From the NCBI RefSeq assembly GCF_016653635.2, contig NZ_CP067421.1:682001-746000 (forward strand): a stretch of DNA of 64,000 bases, read 5' to 3'. The translations under genes and the position numbers were made by a program. Position 1 is the stretch's first letter. Each line of letters starts with the position of its first letter. This DNA comes from Skermanella sp. TT6 (GTDB taxonomy: Bacteria; Pseudomonadota; Alphaproteobacteria; Azospirillales; Azospirillaceae). Positions 25,939-34,318 of the stretch are shown here, piece after piece. The notes under the pieces were generated by a model. The model had not been told where the DNA came from. It searched no databases and was given only the letters and a program-made list of their open reading frames with translations.

Positions 25939-27147
25939 ATGAAGATCGGCATGATATCCACCGAGTTCCCGCCGGCGATCGGCGGCATGCAGGTGATGGC
26001 GTTCAACCTGGCGCAGGGCCTGTCCCGGCGCCACGACCTCGTCGTGTACACGCGCAGGAACCAGGGAGTCCCGGCGGCGGGCCTCGCCATCGAGCCGGTC
26101 CTCGCCGCCGACATCAGGCACGACCTGCGGCCCCTGGCGGCGGCCGACGTCGATGTCTGGCTGGCCATGAATGCCGGATACGGTGCCCTGGCGGGGCGCT
26201 TGCCCAAGCCGATGGCGGTGGTCTGCAACGGCAACGACTTCCTGACGCCCTGGGTGATCGACTATCCCCGCCAGATCGACTTCCTGGAGGGAAAGCCCCA
26301 TGTCTGGCGGTATGCCCATCCCCTCCGGCAGGCATGGCGCCGCCGGCTCCTCCGCCGAGGGCTTTCCCGTGCCGCGGCCGTGCTGCCGATCAGCGAGCAT
26401 TCCAGGGACCTGGCCGTCCGCAGGTTCGGCCTCGACGGCGACCGGACCGTCATCCTCCATCCCGGGGTGGAGGACAGGTTCTTCCAGACCCGGACGCCTG
26501 CCGCGGCCGGGTCCCTCAGGCTGCTGACGGTATCGAGGCTGGATATCCATAACCGGCGCAAGAACGTCGACGGCGTCCTGCGCGCGGTCGCCGAACTCAG
26601 GCGTGGGATGGATATCCGCTACACGGTGGTGGGCGACGGAAACGACAGGCCCCGCCTCGAGGCCCTGGCCGGAGAACTCGGCATCGCCGATGCCGTGAGG
26701 TTCACCGGAAAGCTGGACGAGGCCGAACTCCTCGCCGCCTACCGGGAAGCCGACCTGTTCGTGCTGGCGGGCCAGGCCTCGGAAACCGACGTCGAGGGGT
26801 TCGGGATCGTCTATATCGAGGCCATCGCGGGCGGGGTCCCGGTGCTGTGCAGCCGGAGCGGCGGAGCCGTCGACGCCGTGCGGGACGGGGAGACCGGGAT
26901 CCTGATCGAGCGGTCCGACGCCACGTCCATCGCCGAGGGGATCCGGCGTTTCCAGGCCGCCCGGTCCGGGTTCGACCCCGCCCGGATCAGCGCCCATGCG
27001 GAGAAGTTCCGGTGGAGTGCCGCGATCGACCGGGTCGATGCGGTGCTGGCGTCCGTGCTCCGCGGCGGCGTTCCGCGGGGCGCCGCGGTTCCCGTGGAAA
27101 TGCCGGCCGGCGCGGCGCGCCGGGCGGACAGCGTGGGGATGACCTGA
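25939..27147 (+). CDS. Glycosyltransferase family 4
   Basis: This 402-residue GT-B glycosyltransferase begins MKIGMISTEFPPAIGGMQVM, the glycine-rich start of GT4 enzymes. It has the donor-site segment LLTVSRLD near residue 195 and the E-x7-E motif in EGFGIVYIEAIAGG near 292. It transfers a sugar from a nucleotide donor at the cytoplasmic face. The ATG at 25939 is preferred over an upstream in-frame start because CCGGAGATG precedes it. The stop is directly followed by the flippase ATG, so the two are one transcript. Donor and acceptor cannot be deduced. Confidence 0.9.
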   Translation: MKIGMISTEFPPAIGGMQVMAFNLAQGLSRRHDLVVYTRRNQGVPAAGLAIEPVLAADIRHDLRPLAAADVDVWLAMNAGYGALAGRLPKPMAVVCNGNDFLTPWVIDYPRQIDFLEGKPHVWRYAHPLRQAWRRRLLRRGLSRAAAVLPISEHSRDLAVRRFGLDGDRTVILHPGVEDRFFQTRTPAAAGSLRLLTVSRLDIHNRRKNVDGVLRAVAELRRGMDIRYTVVGDGNDRPRLEALAGELGIADAVRFTGKLDEAELLAAYREADLFVLAGQASETDVEGFGIVYIEAIAGGVPVLCSRSGGAVDAVRDGETGILIERSDATSIAEGIRRFQAARSGFDPARISAHAEKFRWSAAIDRVDAVLASVLRGGVPRGAAVPVEMPAGAARRADSVGMT

Positions 27148-28611
27148 ATGTCCGTCCGCCGTTCGCTCTTCATCCAGTTCCTCAACAGCTACAGCGCCGC
27201 GGGCATATCCTTCGTCTCCATCATCATCCTGGCGCGCCTGCTCACGCCGCAGGAGATCGGCATCTTCTCGGTGTGCATGGCGTTCGTCGGGTTCCTGCAT
27301 ACGCTGCGGGATTTCGGGATCGGGGCCTATCTCCTCCAGGAGAGGAACCTCGATGCCGAGATCCTCCGGAGCGCCTACGGGCTGGCGCTCCTGTTCGGCT
27401 GGACGGCCGCCGCCGTGCTGGCCCTGTCCAGCGGGCTGGTGGCCGATTTCTTCAACGAGCCGGGCGTCAGGTCCGTGACCCTGGTCCTGGCGGTCAATTT
27501 CCTGCTGATCCCGCTGGGCAGCCTGGCGATCCCGCTGCTGAAGCGCGACATGCACTTCGTGAGCATCATGAAGATCAATGTCGCGGTGAGCTTCGCCTAC
27601 GCCGTCTCCACGATCCTCTTCGCCCTGCTCGGCGCGGGGTACATGAGCATGGCGTGGGGGACCCTGGTCAGCACCGTGGTGAACGTGGCGGGCAGCCTGG
27701 CGGCCCGTCGGGACCTGATCGGGATACGCCCGAGCCTGCGGCATGCGCGGCGCATCATCTCGTTCGGCGCCTACTCCGTCGGCTCCAACTTCATCGTGGC
27801 CTTCGGTCCCAACGGCACCGAGATCGTCATCGGCCGCATGCTGGGGCTCAGCGCCGTGGCCCTGCTGGGCAAGGGACGCAGCCTGATCACGCTGTTCCAG
27901 CAGGCCATCATGGCCTTCATCATGCCGGTGGCGGGCGCCATGTTCGCCCGCCAGTCGCGCGACGGAAGCGATGTCGGGAAATCCTTCCTGCAGGTGATCG
28001 GCTACCTGACGGCGATCGGCTGGCCGAGCTACATCTTCATGGGCTTCATGGCCTTCCCGATCATCGACATCCTGTTCGGGGACCAGTGGTACGAGGCGGT
28101 GCCGGTAGCCCAGATCTTCTGCATCGCCTACAGCATCGCGCTGCTGCACAGCATGAACAACATGACGATGGAAGCCTGCGGGCATGCCAGGGCCGCTTTC
28201 CGGTACCAGATCATCCTCTATCCGCCGACCGTCCTCCTGGTCATCGCCGCCGCTCCCTTCGGCCTCGTGGCCGTGGCCGGCACGACGATCATTTCCGCCA
28301 CGGCCGGCCTGATCCTGTCGTACATGTTCCTGGGAAAGGTGATCAACATCCGGGCAGGGCAGGTCGCCCGGGCGGTGCGCAAGAGCGCGCTGGTCGCCGC
28401 CATCACCTCCGTCCCGCCGGCGGCGGTCTATTTCTGGGGCGGGATCGGCCCGGGAAACACCGTCATCCCGCTGCTTGCCGCCGCCGTCATGACGGGTCTG
28501 GTCTGGCTGGCCGCCGTCTTCGCCACGGACCACGAGATCAAGCAGGAAATCCTGAGGCTGATGCGTAGCGTCCTCGAGCAGATGCGCAGGATGGTGGGCT
28601 CGGCCGCTTGA
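27148..28611 (+). CDS. Polysaccharide flippase (Wzx-like, MOP superfamily)
   Basis: This 487-residue membrane protein has about twelve to fourteen transmembrane segments and the start typical of Wzx-type lipid-linked oligosaccharide flippases: AGISFVSIIILARLLTPQEIGIF. It moves undecaprenyl-linked units across the inner membrane. The gene begins immediately after the GT4 stop codon, with no intervening bases, which indicates coupling. No Wzy polymerase or Wzz regulator is visible nearby, so the repeat-unit genes must lie elsewhere or the glycan is short. Confidence 0.9.
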   Translation: MSVRRSLFIQFLNSYSAAGISFVSIIILARLLTPQEIGIFSVCMAFVGFLHTLRDFGIGAYLLQERNLDAEILRSAYGLALLFGWTAAAVLALSSGLVADFFNEPGVRSVTLVLAVNFLLIPLGSLAIPLLKRDMHFVSIMKINVAVSFAYAVSTILFALLGAGYMSMAWGTLVSTVVNVAGSLAARRDLIGIRPSLRHARRIISFGAYSVGSNFIVAFGPNGTEIVIGRMLGLSAVALLGKGRSLITLFQQAIMAFIMPVAGAMFARQSRDGSDVGKSFLQVIGYLTAIGWPSYIFMGFMAFPIIDILFGDQWYEAVPVAQIFCIAYSIALLHSMNNMTMEACGHARAAFRYQIILYPPTVLLVIAAAPFGLVAVAGTTIISATAGLILSYMFLGKVINIRAGQVARAVRKSALVAAITSVPPAAVYFWGGIGPGNTVIPLLAAAVMTGLVWLAAVFATDHEIKQEILRLMRSVLEQMRRMVGSAA

Positions 28612-28643
28612 GGGGCCCCCGCCCGGGACCGGCGCCGCCTCGC

Positions 28644-30857
28644 CTACGGCGAGCCCCGACGCCGGAACCGGGTCCGCAGGAGCCAGGCGGCCAGCAGCCC
28701 CAGGCCGCCGCTGGCCGCCAGCCACCCCGCCGTCCCTCCGGGCGGATCGAAGCGGACCCGCAGTTCGCCGGACGGATCGTCAGGCAGCACCACCGAGACC
28801 AGCACGCCCAGATAGGCCTCGACCGGCAGCGGCCGGCCGTTCAGCTCGGCCCGATAGCCCGGATAGGCGGCGCGGGCGAGGACCAGCCGTCCCCCCCGGT
28901 AGGCCGGGCCGGCGCTAAGGACATGGCGTTCCTCCCGGTCCGAGACGACCGGCGTCCTGTCCACGGCGACGCCGGGCGGCAGCCATGACAGGTTGCCGCC
29001 GCCGGCCGGAAGCGGCTCGCGCCGCCGGAACTCCGTCATGAAGCGCCCTTCCGCGGCGACGAGCCATCGGTCCGGCTTGTGGGCCAGGAAGGCATCGAGG
29101 TGGCTGCTTCGGCTGACCGAGATCCGGTCGATCCGGGCCAGATCCGCCAGGTCCAGGCCGGTCTCCGCATCCCGCCGGAACAGCTCGGCGGCGGCATCCG
29201 GGCAGGTCCAGCCGAACAGCCCCATGCACAGGCGCTGGGCCAAGCCCCTGGGCGAGATGGGCGAATAGCCGTTGATCATCCCGCCTTCCCCGAGCAGGAA
29301 GGCATTGCCGGACGTCGCCTCCTCCATGACGTCGGCCCGTCCCGAGCTCACATGGCCGGCCAGTTGCAGCGACCGTCCCCCGGCCGCCGCCTCGCCCTCG
29401 ACGAAGGCGGGCGGGCGCTCCGGGAGAACCATCCTGCCCAGGATGTTGTTGTGGGGCCAGGCGGCGTGGGTGGCGACCGTGAAGCACAGCGACGAGGCGA
29501 CCAGGAAGGCGCCGACCGGCGTCCCGCGCGTCCGGACCATGGCCGCCAGGACGAGGGAGAAGCCCAGGTGCAGGGCGAAGAACCCGGCGTGCAGGCGCCA
29601 AAGGTCAGGCTGCTGCTGCACCGACAGGACGAACATCACCAGGCTCAGCGCGCCCAGGATCACGCCGGTGCCGAGGCCGGATCCGGCCCCGGTCGGGCGC
29701 GGCCCGGCCCGCGTCGCCCGGTGGAGCAGGACCAGGCAGGCCAGCGCCAGGCAGAGATGGAACCAGGGAAGATACCGGAACGGATACCGGAACGGGCCGA
29801 GCTGGTCGGGTCCCTGGGCCAGGACCGCGAAACACAGCGCCGCCGCGAACGGAAGCAGCGCGGCCGGCGCGATCAGGCAGCGCCTTGCGAGGCAGATCAG
29901 GACGACCGGCAGGGCGAACCAGGCGGTCAGGTAAAGCGGCGGCGTCACCGACCGGACGCCGCCGTAGGTGTTGAGCAGGCTGGCATGCGACGGGAAGGAG
30001 AACTTCAGCAGGTCACCCAGCAGGGCCGTGTTGAAGCCGTTGTTGGACCAGCCCCGGGGCCGCATCGAGTCCTCGACCAGGGCCGCCACGGGAAGGATCG
30101 CCGGCAGCGAGACCAGCACTCCGCACGCCACCGACACCGCCAGCGCCGCGGCCGGCCTGAAGCTGCCGGTCCTGTACCGGCGCTCGCCGGCGAGAACCGC
30201 GGCCCACACGGCGACGGCGATCGCCGCCTGCGGGAATCCGGACGTCAGCGTCAGGAAGATCGCCGCGGCTGCCGTGACCGCGTGGCGCGGATCCTCCGTC
30301 GCCCTGACCAGGAACGCCATGGCCCAGGTGGACCAGGCGAAGGCCACCAAGTGGGATATCCAGGATGCGGCGAACCAGTACACCAGCATATTGTTGGTGG
30401 AGACCACCACGGCCGCCACGACGGCCAGGTCGTTCCGCAGGCCGACGGCCCGGGCCAGCAGGAAGGTCCCGAGCGAGCAGAGGGCGAGATGGAAGACCGA
30501 GAAGACGAAGGCCGCGGCCGCGGGGTCCGACATCCGGTGGATGGCCCAGTACAGCAGCAGCGACACCGGATTGTAGACGGCGTACTGGTACTCCCCGACC
30601 AGATTGCCGCCGAACCAGGTCCTGAGGCTGATCGCCGGCCAAGTGCCCTGGGCCAGCTGTCCGCCGATCTCCATGAACATCGGCATGAAGTAATGCTGCA
30701 TGTCGTCGCGGAAGAAGAACCCGGGCTCCCCCAGTTCAGCGACGATGCCGCCCGCGACGGCCAGCAGGACGGCAAGGCTCGCCATGGCGGCGGTGGAGAG
30801 GCCGCGGGAGCCGGTCCACGCCCGCGGCGCAAGGATGTTCAGGTGCGTCATGGCCAT
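28644..30857 (-). CDS. YfhO-like multi-pass membrane glycosyltransferase (GT-C type)
   Basis: This 737-residue membrane protein has about a dozen transmembrane helices followed by a soluble C-terminal domain and one last helix, matching YfhO/GT-C enzymes. The acidic loop FFFRDDMQHYFMP near residue 48 after the first helix is the likely catalytic region, and PLYLTAWFALPVVLICL lies in the helical core. In Bacillus, YfhO-type proteins transfer a sugar from an undecaprenyl-phosphate carrier outside the membrane. The gene ends a leftward operon behind GT2, methyltransferase and GtrA genes, which fits that role. The acceptor is unknown. Confidence 0.8.
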   Translation of the reverse strand: MAMTHLNILAPRAWTGSRGLSTAAMASLAVLLAVAGGIVAELGEPGFFFRDDMQHYFMPMFMEIGGQLAQGTWPAISLRTWFGGNLVGEYQYAVYNPVSLLLYWAIHRMSDPAAAAFVFSVFHLALCSLGTFLLARAVGLRNDLAVVAAVVVSTNNMLVYWFAASWISHLVAFAWSTWAMAFLVRATEDPRHAVTAAAAIFLTLTSGFPQAAIAVAVWAAVLAGERRYRTGSFRPAAALAVSVACGVLVSLPAILPVAALVEDSMRPRGWSNNGFNTALLGDLLKFSFPSHASLLNTYGGVRSVTPPLYLTAWFALPVVLICLARRCLIAPAALLPFAAALCFAVLAQGPDQLGPFRYPFRYLPWFHLCLALACLVLLHRATRAGPRPTGAGSGLGTGVILGALSLVMFVLSVQQQPDLWRLHAGFFALHLGFSLVLAAMVRTRGTPVGAFLVASSLCFTVATHAAWPHNNILGRMVLPERPPAFVEGEAAAGGRSLQLAGHVSSGRADVMEEATSGNAFLLGEGGMINGYSPISPRGLAQRLCMGLFGWTCPDAAAELFRRDAETGLDLADLARIDRISVSRSSHLDAFLAHKPDRWLVAAEGRFMTEFRRREPLPAGGGNLSWLPPGVAVDRTPVVSDREERHVLSAGPAYRGGRLVLARAAYPGYRAELNGRPLPVEAYLGVLVSVVLPDDPSGELRVRFDPPGGTAGWLAASGGLGLLAAWLLRTRFRRRGSP

Positions 30858-30935
30858 TTCACCCTGTCCCGCCGACCGCGGGGCCGGACGCGGCGCTCAC
30901 GGCCGGACCCGTGCGTGGGCGGCGGCGTCCCGCGC

Positions 30936-31364
30936 TCACTCCTGCATCCGGAAGCTCCAGAGGGCGTTGACCAGGTAGCTGGCCGGCGGGTAGCCGACGG
31001 CGACCGAGAGTGCCGCGACGCGGTGATCGAAGCGCAGCAGGTCGGTCAGCACGAGGCTCAGGGCCGTGCTCAGCGCCAGGAGGATGCCGGAGCAGATCAG
31101 GAAGCGCCGCAGATGGCGTTCGTGATCGCCGGACAGCCCGAAGGTGAAGCGGTGGTGGCCGACATAGGAGAAGGCCGTGGCCGCCAGGAGCGCCAACACG
31201 TGCGCGGCGGCCGGGGCGATGCCGGTCCGCTCGCCCGGAAGCCCGATGCTGATCAGGAGGTAAAGCAGGGTGGCGCAGCCCCCGACCAGGGCGAAACGGA
31301 CCATGGCGCCGAGGGACAGGGCCCGGCGCCATCCGGGTCCGTGACGGGGACCCCGCCATCTCAC
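30936..31364 (-). CDS. GtrA-family membrane protein (lipid-linked sugar translocase)
   Basis: This 142-residue protein has four hydrophobic segments and the GtrA signature VRFALVGGCATLLYLL, with AFSYVGHHRFTF between helices two and three. GtrA proteins are thought to flip undecaprenyl-phosphate sugars. The GTG at 31364 is chosen because it overlaps the stop of the upstream methyltransferase (GTGA) and gives the usual family length; an ATG at the MVRFALVGG position is an alternative. It acts between the GT2 enzyme and the YfhO-like transferase of the same operon. Confidence 0.9.
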   Translation of the reverse strand: MRWRGPRHGPGWRRALSLGAMVRFALVGGCATLLYLLISIGLPGERTGIAPAAAHVLALLAATAFSYVGHHRFTFGLSGDHERHLRRFLICSGILLALSTALSLVLTDLLRFDHRVAALSVAVGYPPASYLVNALWSFRMQE

Positions 31365-32083
31365 GGTGCCGTCCAGATGGCGACCACGGTCTTGCCGAGG
31401 CTCCGGCGCAGGAGAGGGTCGAGACCCCGGGACAGCGGCACCATCATCCGGTCCCATAGGCGGATCTGTCCGGCCGTCGGCATGCTCGACCGCAGCAGCA
31501 GTCGGTTGCCCAGCGAGGCCAGCATGCCGACGCTGTCGAGGTAGAAGGCCGTGGCCATGCGCAGTCCCGGCGGCTCCAGGGCGAGCAGGGACTTGCGGTC
31601 ATAGCGCCGGTAATGGCCGATCTCCCGGTCGAACGCGGTGAACAGGAACTGATGCGCCGGGGCCAGCACGATCAGGTGGCCGCCCGGTTCCAGGCGCGCG
31701 GCCGCGCGCGCCAGTTCCGCACGGTCATCCTCGATATGCTCCAGCACGTCGATGTAGAGGACCGTGTCGAACCGGTCCTCGGCGCCAAGGTCGGCCACCG
31801 TGCCGGTCACCACGCGGCAGCGATCCGGCAGCCGGCCGGCATCCACCGACCGGCGCAGCCGGTCGCTCAGGGCGGGATCCGGCTCCAGGCAGACCCACTC
31901 GATCGCCCGTCCGGTGACCAGCACCTCCGTGGTCCCGCCGATCCCCGCGCCGACCTCCAGGACGCGGCCGGTCACATAGCCGCCCAGGCGGCTGCCCCAG
32001 TACGTCTTCCAGCGCTCCGCGGACCGGAACAGCTCCAGTTCGGATCCGGCGTAGGAAAAGCCCGTCGTGTCCATGTTCCTCAT
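31361..32083 (-). CDS. SAM-dependent methyltransferase inside the GT2-GtrA operon
   Basis: This 240-residue class I methyltransferase has motif I VLEVGAGIGGTTE near residue 41, CLEPDPALSD for the acidic loop, and TVLYIDVLEHIEDD with LEPGGHLIVLAPAH. The C-terminal half contains a hydrophobic stretch (FYLDSVGMLASLGNRLLL) that may rest on the membrane, where lipid-linked sugars would be found. It overlaps the GT2 gene (ATGA) and the GtrA gene (GTGA), so all three are translationally coupled. The placement implies it methylates the carrier-linked sugar or an intermediate; that is inference. Confidence 0.88.
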   Translation of the reverse strand: MRNMDTTGFSYAGSELELFRSAERWKTYWGSRLGGYVTGRVLEVGAGIGGTTEVLVTGRAIEWVCLEPDPALSDRLRRSVDAGRLPDRCRVVTGTVADLGAEDRFDTVLYIDVLEHIEDDRAELARAAARLEPGGHLIVLAPAHQFLFTAFDREIGHYRRYDRKSLLALEPPGLRMATAFYLDSVGMLASLGNRLLLRSSMPTAGQIRLWDRMMVPLSRGLDPLLRRSLGKTVVAIWTAP

Positions 32084-33039
32084 CGTCTGGCAAGGGTGGT
32101 GCAGTCCCGGATGAACCGCAAGGCGTCCGTCGCCGGGATCGTGCTGCGGGCGGACCGGCCGCTGAGGTTCAGGAAGACCGCGACCACGGAGAACATCACC
32201 GTCTGGGACAGCAGGATCAGCAGGATGCCCGACACGGTGGATGTCCAGCCCGGGACCGCCAGGTCCGTCAGCAGGCGGACCAGCATCACGGTCACCAGAC
32301 CCGCGGCGCAACCCACGGCCAGCAGCAGGGACAGCAGGAGCATCCTGACGAACGCGGCCTCGCTGAAGGCCGAAACCGCGCTCAACCCATGGGTCACCAG
32401 CGAGACCAGGTTCATCTTGGAGCGGCCGGCGTAGCGGGTCCCGCGGGGCAGGTCCTCCCTGCGGATCAGCAGGCGGGACTTGATCAGGGCGGCGGCCAGG
32501 TGGTTCCAGGCGTCGGGAAGATGGACGATCCGTTCGAGCGCGCTGGCCGGGATCAGGCAGAAATTGCCGAAATCGATGCGCCTGCCGGTGATCGCGGCGA
32601 AGGCCGCCTTGTAGAGCGAATAGAAGGTTCGGAAGACCAGCCCCTCGGATCTTTCGCACCGGCGGGCAACGATCACATGGTCGGGATGGCGATGGTGCTC
32701 GCGCATCAGGCGGAGCAGATCCTGCGGCCGGTCCTCGCCGTCCCCGTCCATCACGCACACGACGTCGAAGGTGCCGCGCCGGTGGATCTCGGCCAGGGCG
32801 GTGGCGATGGCCCGCTGGTGCCCGAGATTGCACGCCAGGCGAACCAGCTCGACGCGCTCTATGGCGCGCAGGCCGCCGACCGGGTTGGACGCGGACGGTA
32901 CCGGATCGGTAGAGCCGTCGTCCACCGGCAGCACCTCGACCGAGGCGTTGGCTCCGGCCAGGACACGGTCCAGTTCCCGCACCAGGATGACGAACGAGTC
33001 CCAGTCGTTGAAGATCGGAATGACAACCGCGATGCGCAT
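32080..33039 (-). CDS. Glycosyltransferase family 2, polyprenyl-phosphate sugar synthase type
   Basis: This 319-residue enzyme has a GT-A domain (VVIPIFNDWDSF at the start, DDGSTD, and the DGDGEDRPQDL catalytic stretch) followed by two C-terminal transmembrane segments at about residues 225-295. This is the plan of CsbB/GtrB/dolichol-phosphate-mannose-type synthases, which attach one sugar to undecaprenyl phosphate. The ATG at 33039 (MRIAVVIP) is the family start. It is the first gene of the leftward operon with methyltransferase, GtrA and YfhO-like genes. The nucleotide-sugar donor is unknown. Confidence 0.9.
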   Translation of the reverse strand: MRIAVVIPIFNDWDSFVILVRELDRVLAGANASVEVLPVDDGSTDPVPSASNPVGGLRAIERVELVRLACNLGHQRAIATALAEIHRRGTFDVVCVMDGDGEDRPQDLLRLMREHHRHPDHVIVARRCERSEGLVFRTFYSLYKAAFAAITGRRIDFGNFCLIPASALERIVHLPDAWNHLAAALIKSRLLIRREDLPRGTRYAGRSKMNLVSLVTHGLSAVSAFSEAAFVRMLLLSLLLAVGCAAGLVTVMLVRLLTDLAVPGWTSTVSGILLILLSQTVMFSVVAVFLNLSGRSARSTIPATDALRFIRDCTTLARR

Positions 33040-33253
33040 GATGATCCGGTCCGGCAATGGGGGGTACGGTATCGTGCTCCGCCGGTCGGCGGGCCCGAGG
33101 GGGGAAATGCTGTCGGCCTGGAGCATCCGCGGGTGATCGGGCCTGCGGGTTGATCGCGGCGCGCCGTCGCGCGCCGGTGGCCGCGGCCGCTGCGGTGACG
33201 TGCGCCGGGACACGGGTTCGAGGCCCATGGCCGGGCCTGCCGATCAATAATCG

Positions 33254-33337
33254 TCAAAATCCGATGACGCCGGTGATCCACAACAGGAGTACAAGAATCC
33301 CCGGTACGCCAAGCAACCAAAGCAAGAGAGGCATCAT
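33254..33337 (-). CDS. 27-residue hydrophobic membrane peptide
   Basis: A 28-codon gene too short for most gene finders encodes MMPLLLWLLGVP followed by a second hydrophobic run ending in ITGVIGF. It is almost entirely apolar, long enough for one transmembrane helix with a central GVPG kink. The support is a strong ribosome-binding site: GGAG sits about six bases before the ATG at 33337. A second ATG at 33334 is possible. It lies about 210 bases upstream of the GT2 start on the same strand. I do not recognise a family; it could be a leader peptide or a small stress membrane protein. Confidence 0.6.
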   Translation of the reverse strand: MMPLLLWLLGVPGILVLLLWITGVIGF

Positions 33338-33588
33338 TTTTCTCCAGGTTCACGTATGGCTTTCCGCCGTCTGTTATCCAGCTACGGCGCAAGGGTCGTC
33401 CGGCTGCGTTTTGCTGGCACGGCCGAAGGACTCGCGGGATAGACACCCCCGGGATGGAGACGGTTCCATCGAAATTTACGGTCGGCTCGATCGGCACGCC
33501 CCGTCGCGGCGAAGCCCGACGGCGTCAGGCTGACCGGCGGGGCGCTTGCGCCGGCGCGACCGTGGACAGGCGGACCACGGGCGGCGCG

Positions 33589-33729
33589 AACCTGGAGGAG
33601 GGCCGCAACGCCCGGAACGGCCAGTACTGCCGGGTGTTCCCGCAGACCATCGACGTCGACGGCCGGCCCGAGCAGGGTACCGGGCGGGCGCGCCAGCGGC
33701 AGGACGGTTCCTGGCAGATCGTCGGCTGG
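33589..33729 (+). pseudogene. Relic of an RT0821/Lpp0805-type surface antigen gene
   Basis: An open frame with no credible start contains RNARNGQYCRVFPQTIDVDG and RQRQDGSWQIVGW. This resembles the C-terminal signature of small 17-kDa-type surface lipoproteins (NG..CREY..T..., then C..PDG.W.I). The lipoprotein signal and glycine-zipper part are missing, and a conserved cysteine before the DGSW motif is replaced by alanine. The rest of the 33338-33850 gap holds no other gene I can support. Confidence 0.5.
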
Positions 33730-33850
33730 CCTCCGGCGGGGTCGGACGGATCCGGGGGCGGTGATCGCCGAAGGCGCGCAACGCCTTCGGGGCGGGACGG
33801 TTGACCGCTTCGCGGAACCGAAGTCCCGTCCGCCCCCTTGAGCCGGAGAT

Positions 33851-34297
33851 ATGATGGAAGCCTCGAAACGGATCGCCCTGGTCGCCCACGACTCCATGAA
33901 GGAGGAACTCCTCGCCTGGGTCCGGCACAATGCCGGCACCCTCGAGGCCCACCGGTTCTGGTCCACCGGGACGACCGGGTCCAGGATCAAGGAGGCGTGC
34001 CCCGAGCTCGAGGTCACCGCCCTGAAGTCCGGCCCGCTCGGCGGGGACCAGCAGGTCGGCGCCATGATCGCCGACGGCGGCCTCGACATCCTGCTGTTCT
34101 TCACCGACGCCCTGTCGCCTCACCCCCACGACGCCGACGTCCAGGCGCTGACCCGCCTGTCCACGCTCTACAACGTCGCCCTGGCGACCAACCGGACGAC
34201 GGCCGATTTCCTGATCACCTCGCCGTTCTTCGGAAAGTCTTTCCAGCCCACCGGCGGCGGGGACGGGACGCCCGCCCATCCGGACGCGCGGGGCTGA
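33851..34297 (+). CDS. mgsA: Methylglyoxal synthase
   Basis: This 148-residue protein converts dihydroxyacetone phosphate to methylglyoxal and phosphate, a bypass used when sugar phosphates accumulate. Family motifs are all present: ALVAHDSMKEEL, the phosphate-binding STGTTG, SGPLGGDQQVGAMIA with the catalytic aspartate, and DALSPHPHDADV. Length matches the family apart from a short glycine- and proline-rich tail. The start may be 33851 or 33854 (MMEAS or MEAS), behind a GGAGA site. It stands alone between a relic and a histidine kinase gene on the other strand. The sugar-acid pathways in this window could provide the triose phosphate it uses. Confidence 0.95.
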   Translation: MMEASKRIALVAHDSMKEELLAWVRHNAGTLEAHRFWSTGTTGSRIKEACPELEVTALKSGPLGGDQQVGAMIADGGLDILLFFTDALSPHPHDADVQALTRLSTLYNVALATNRTTADFLITSPFFGKSFQPTGGGDGTPAHPDARG

Positions 34298-34318
34298 TGC
34301 CCCGGGGTTCCGGGCGGG

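Noticed and set aside
25768..28725. A reverse-strand open frame of about 985 codons across the GT4 and flippase genes
   Set aside because: It is antisense to recognisable genes and has a composition typical of GC-rich shadow frames.
33454..33804. A 116-residue gene on the plus strand
   Set aside because: Only a short internal part resembles a surface antigen; there is no signal peptide and no ribosome-binding site, so I kept only the relic.
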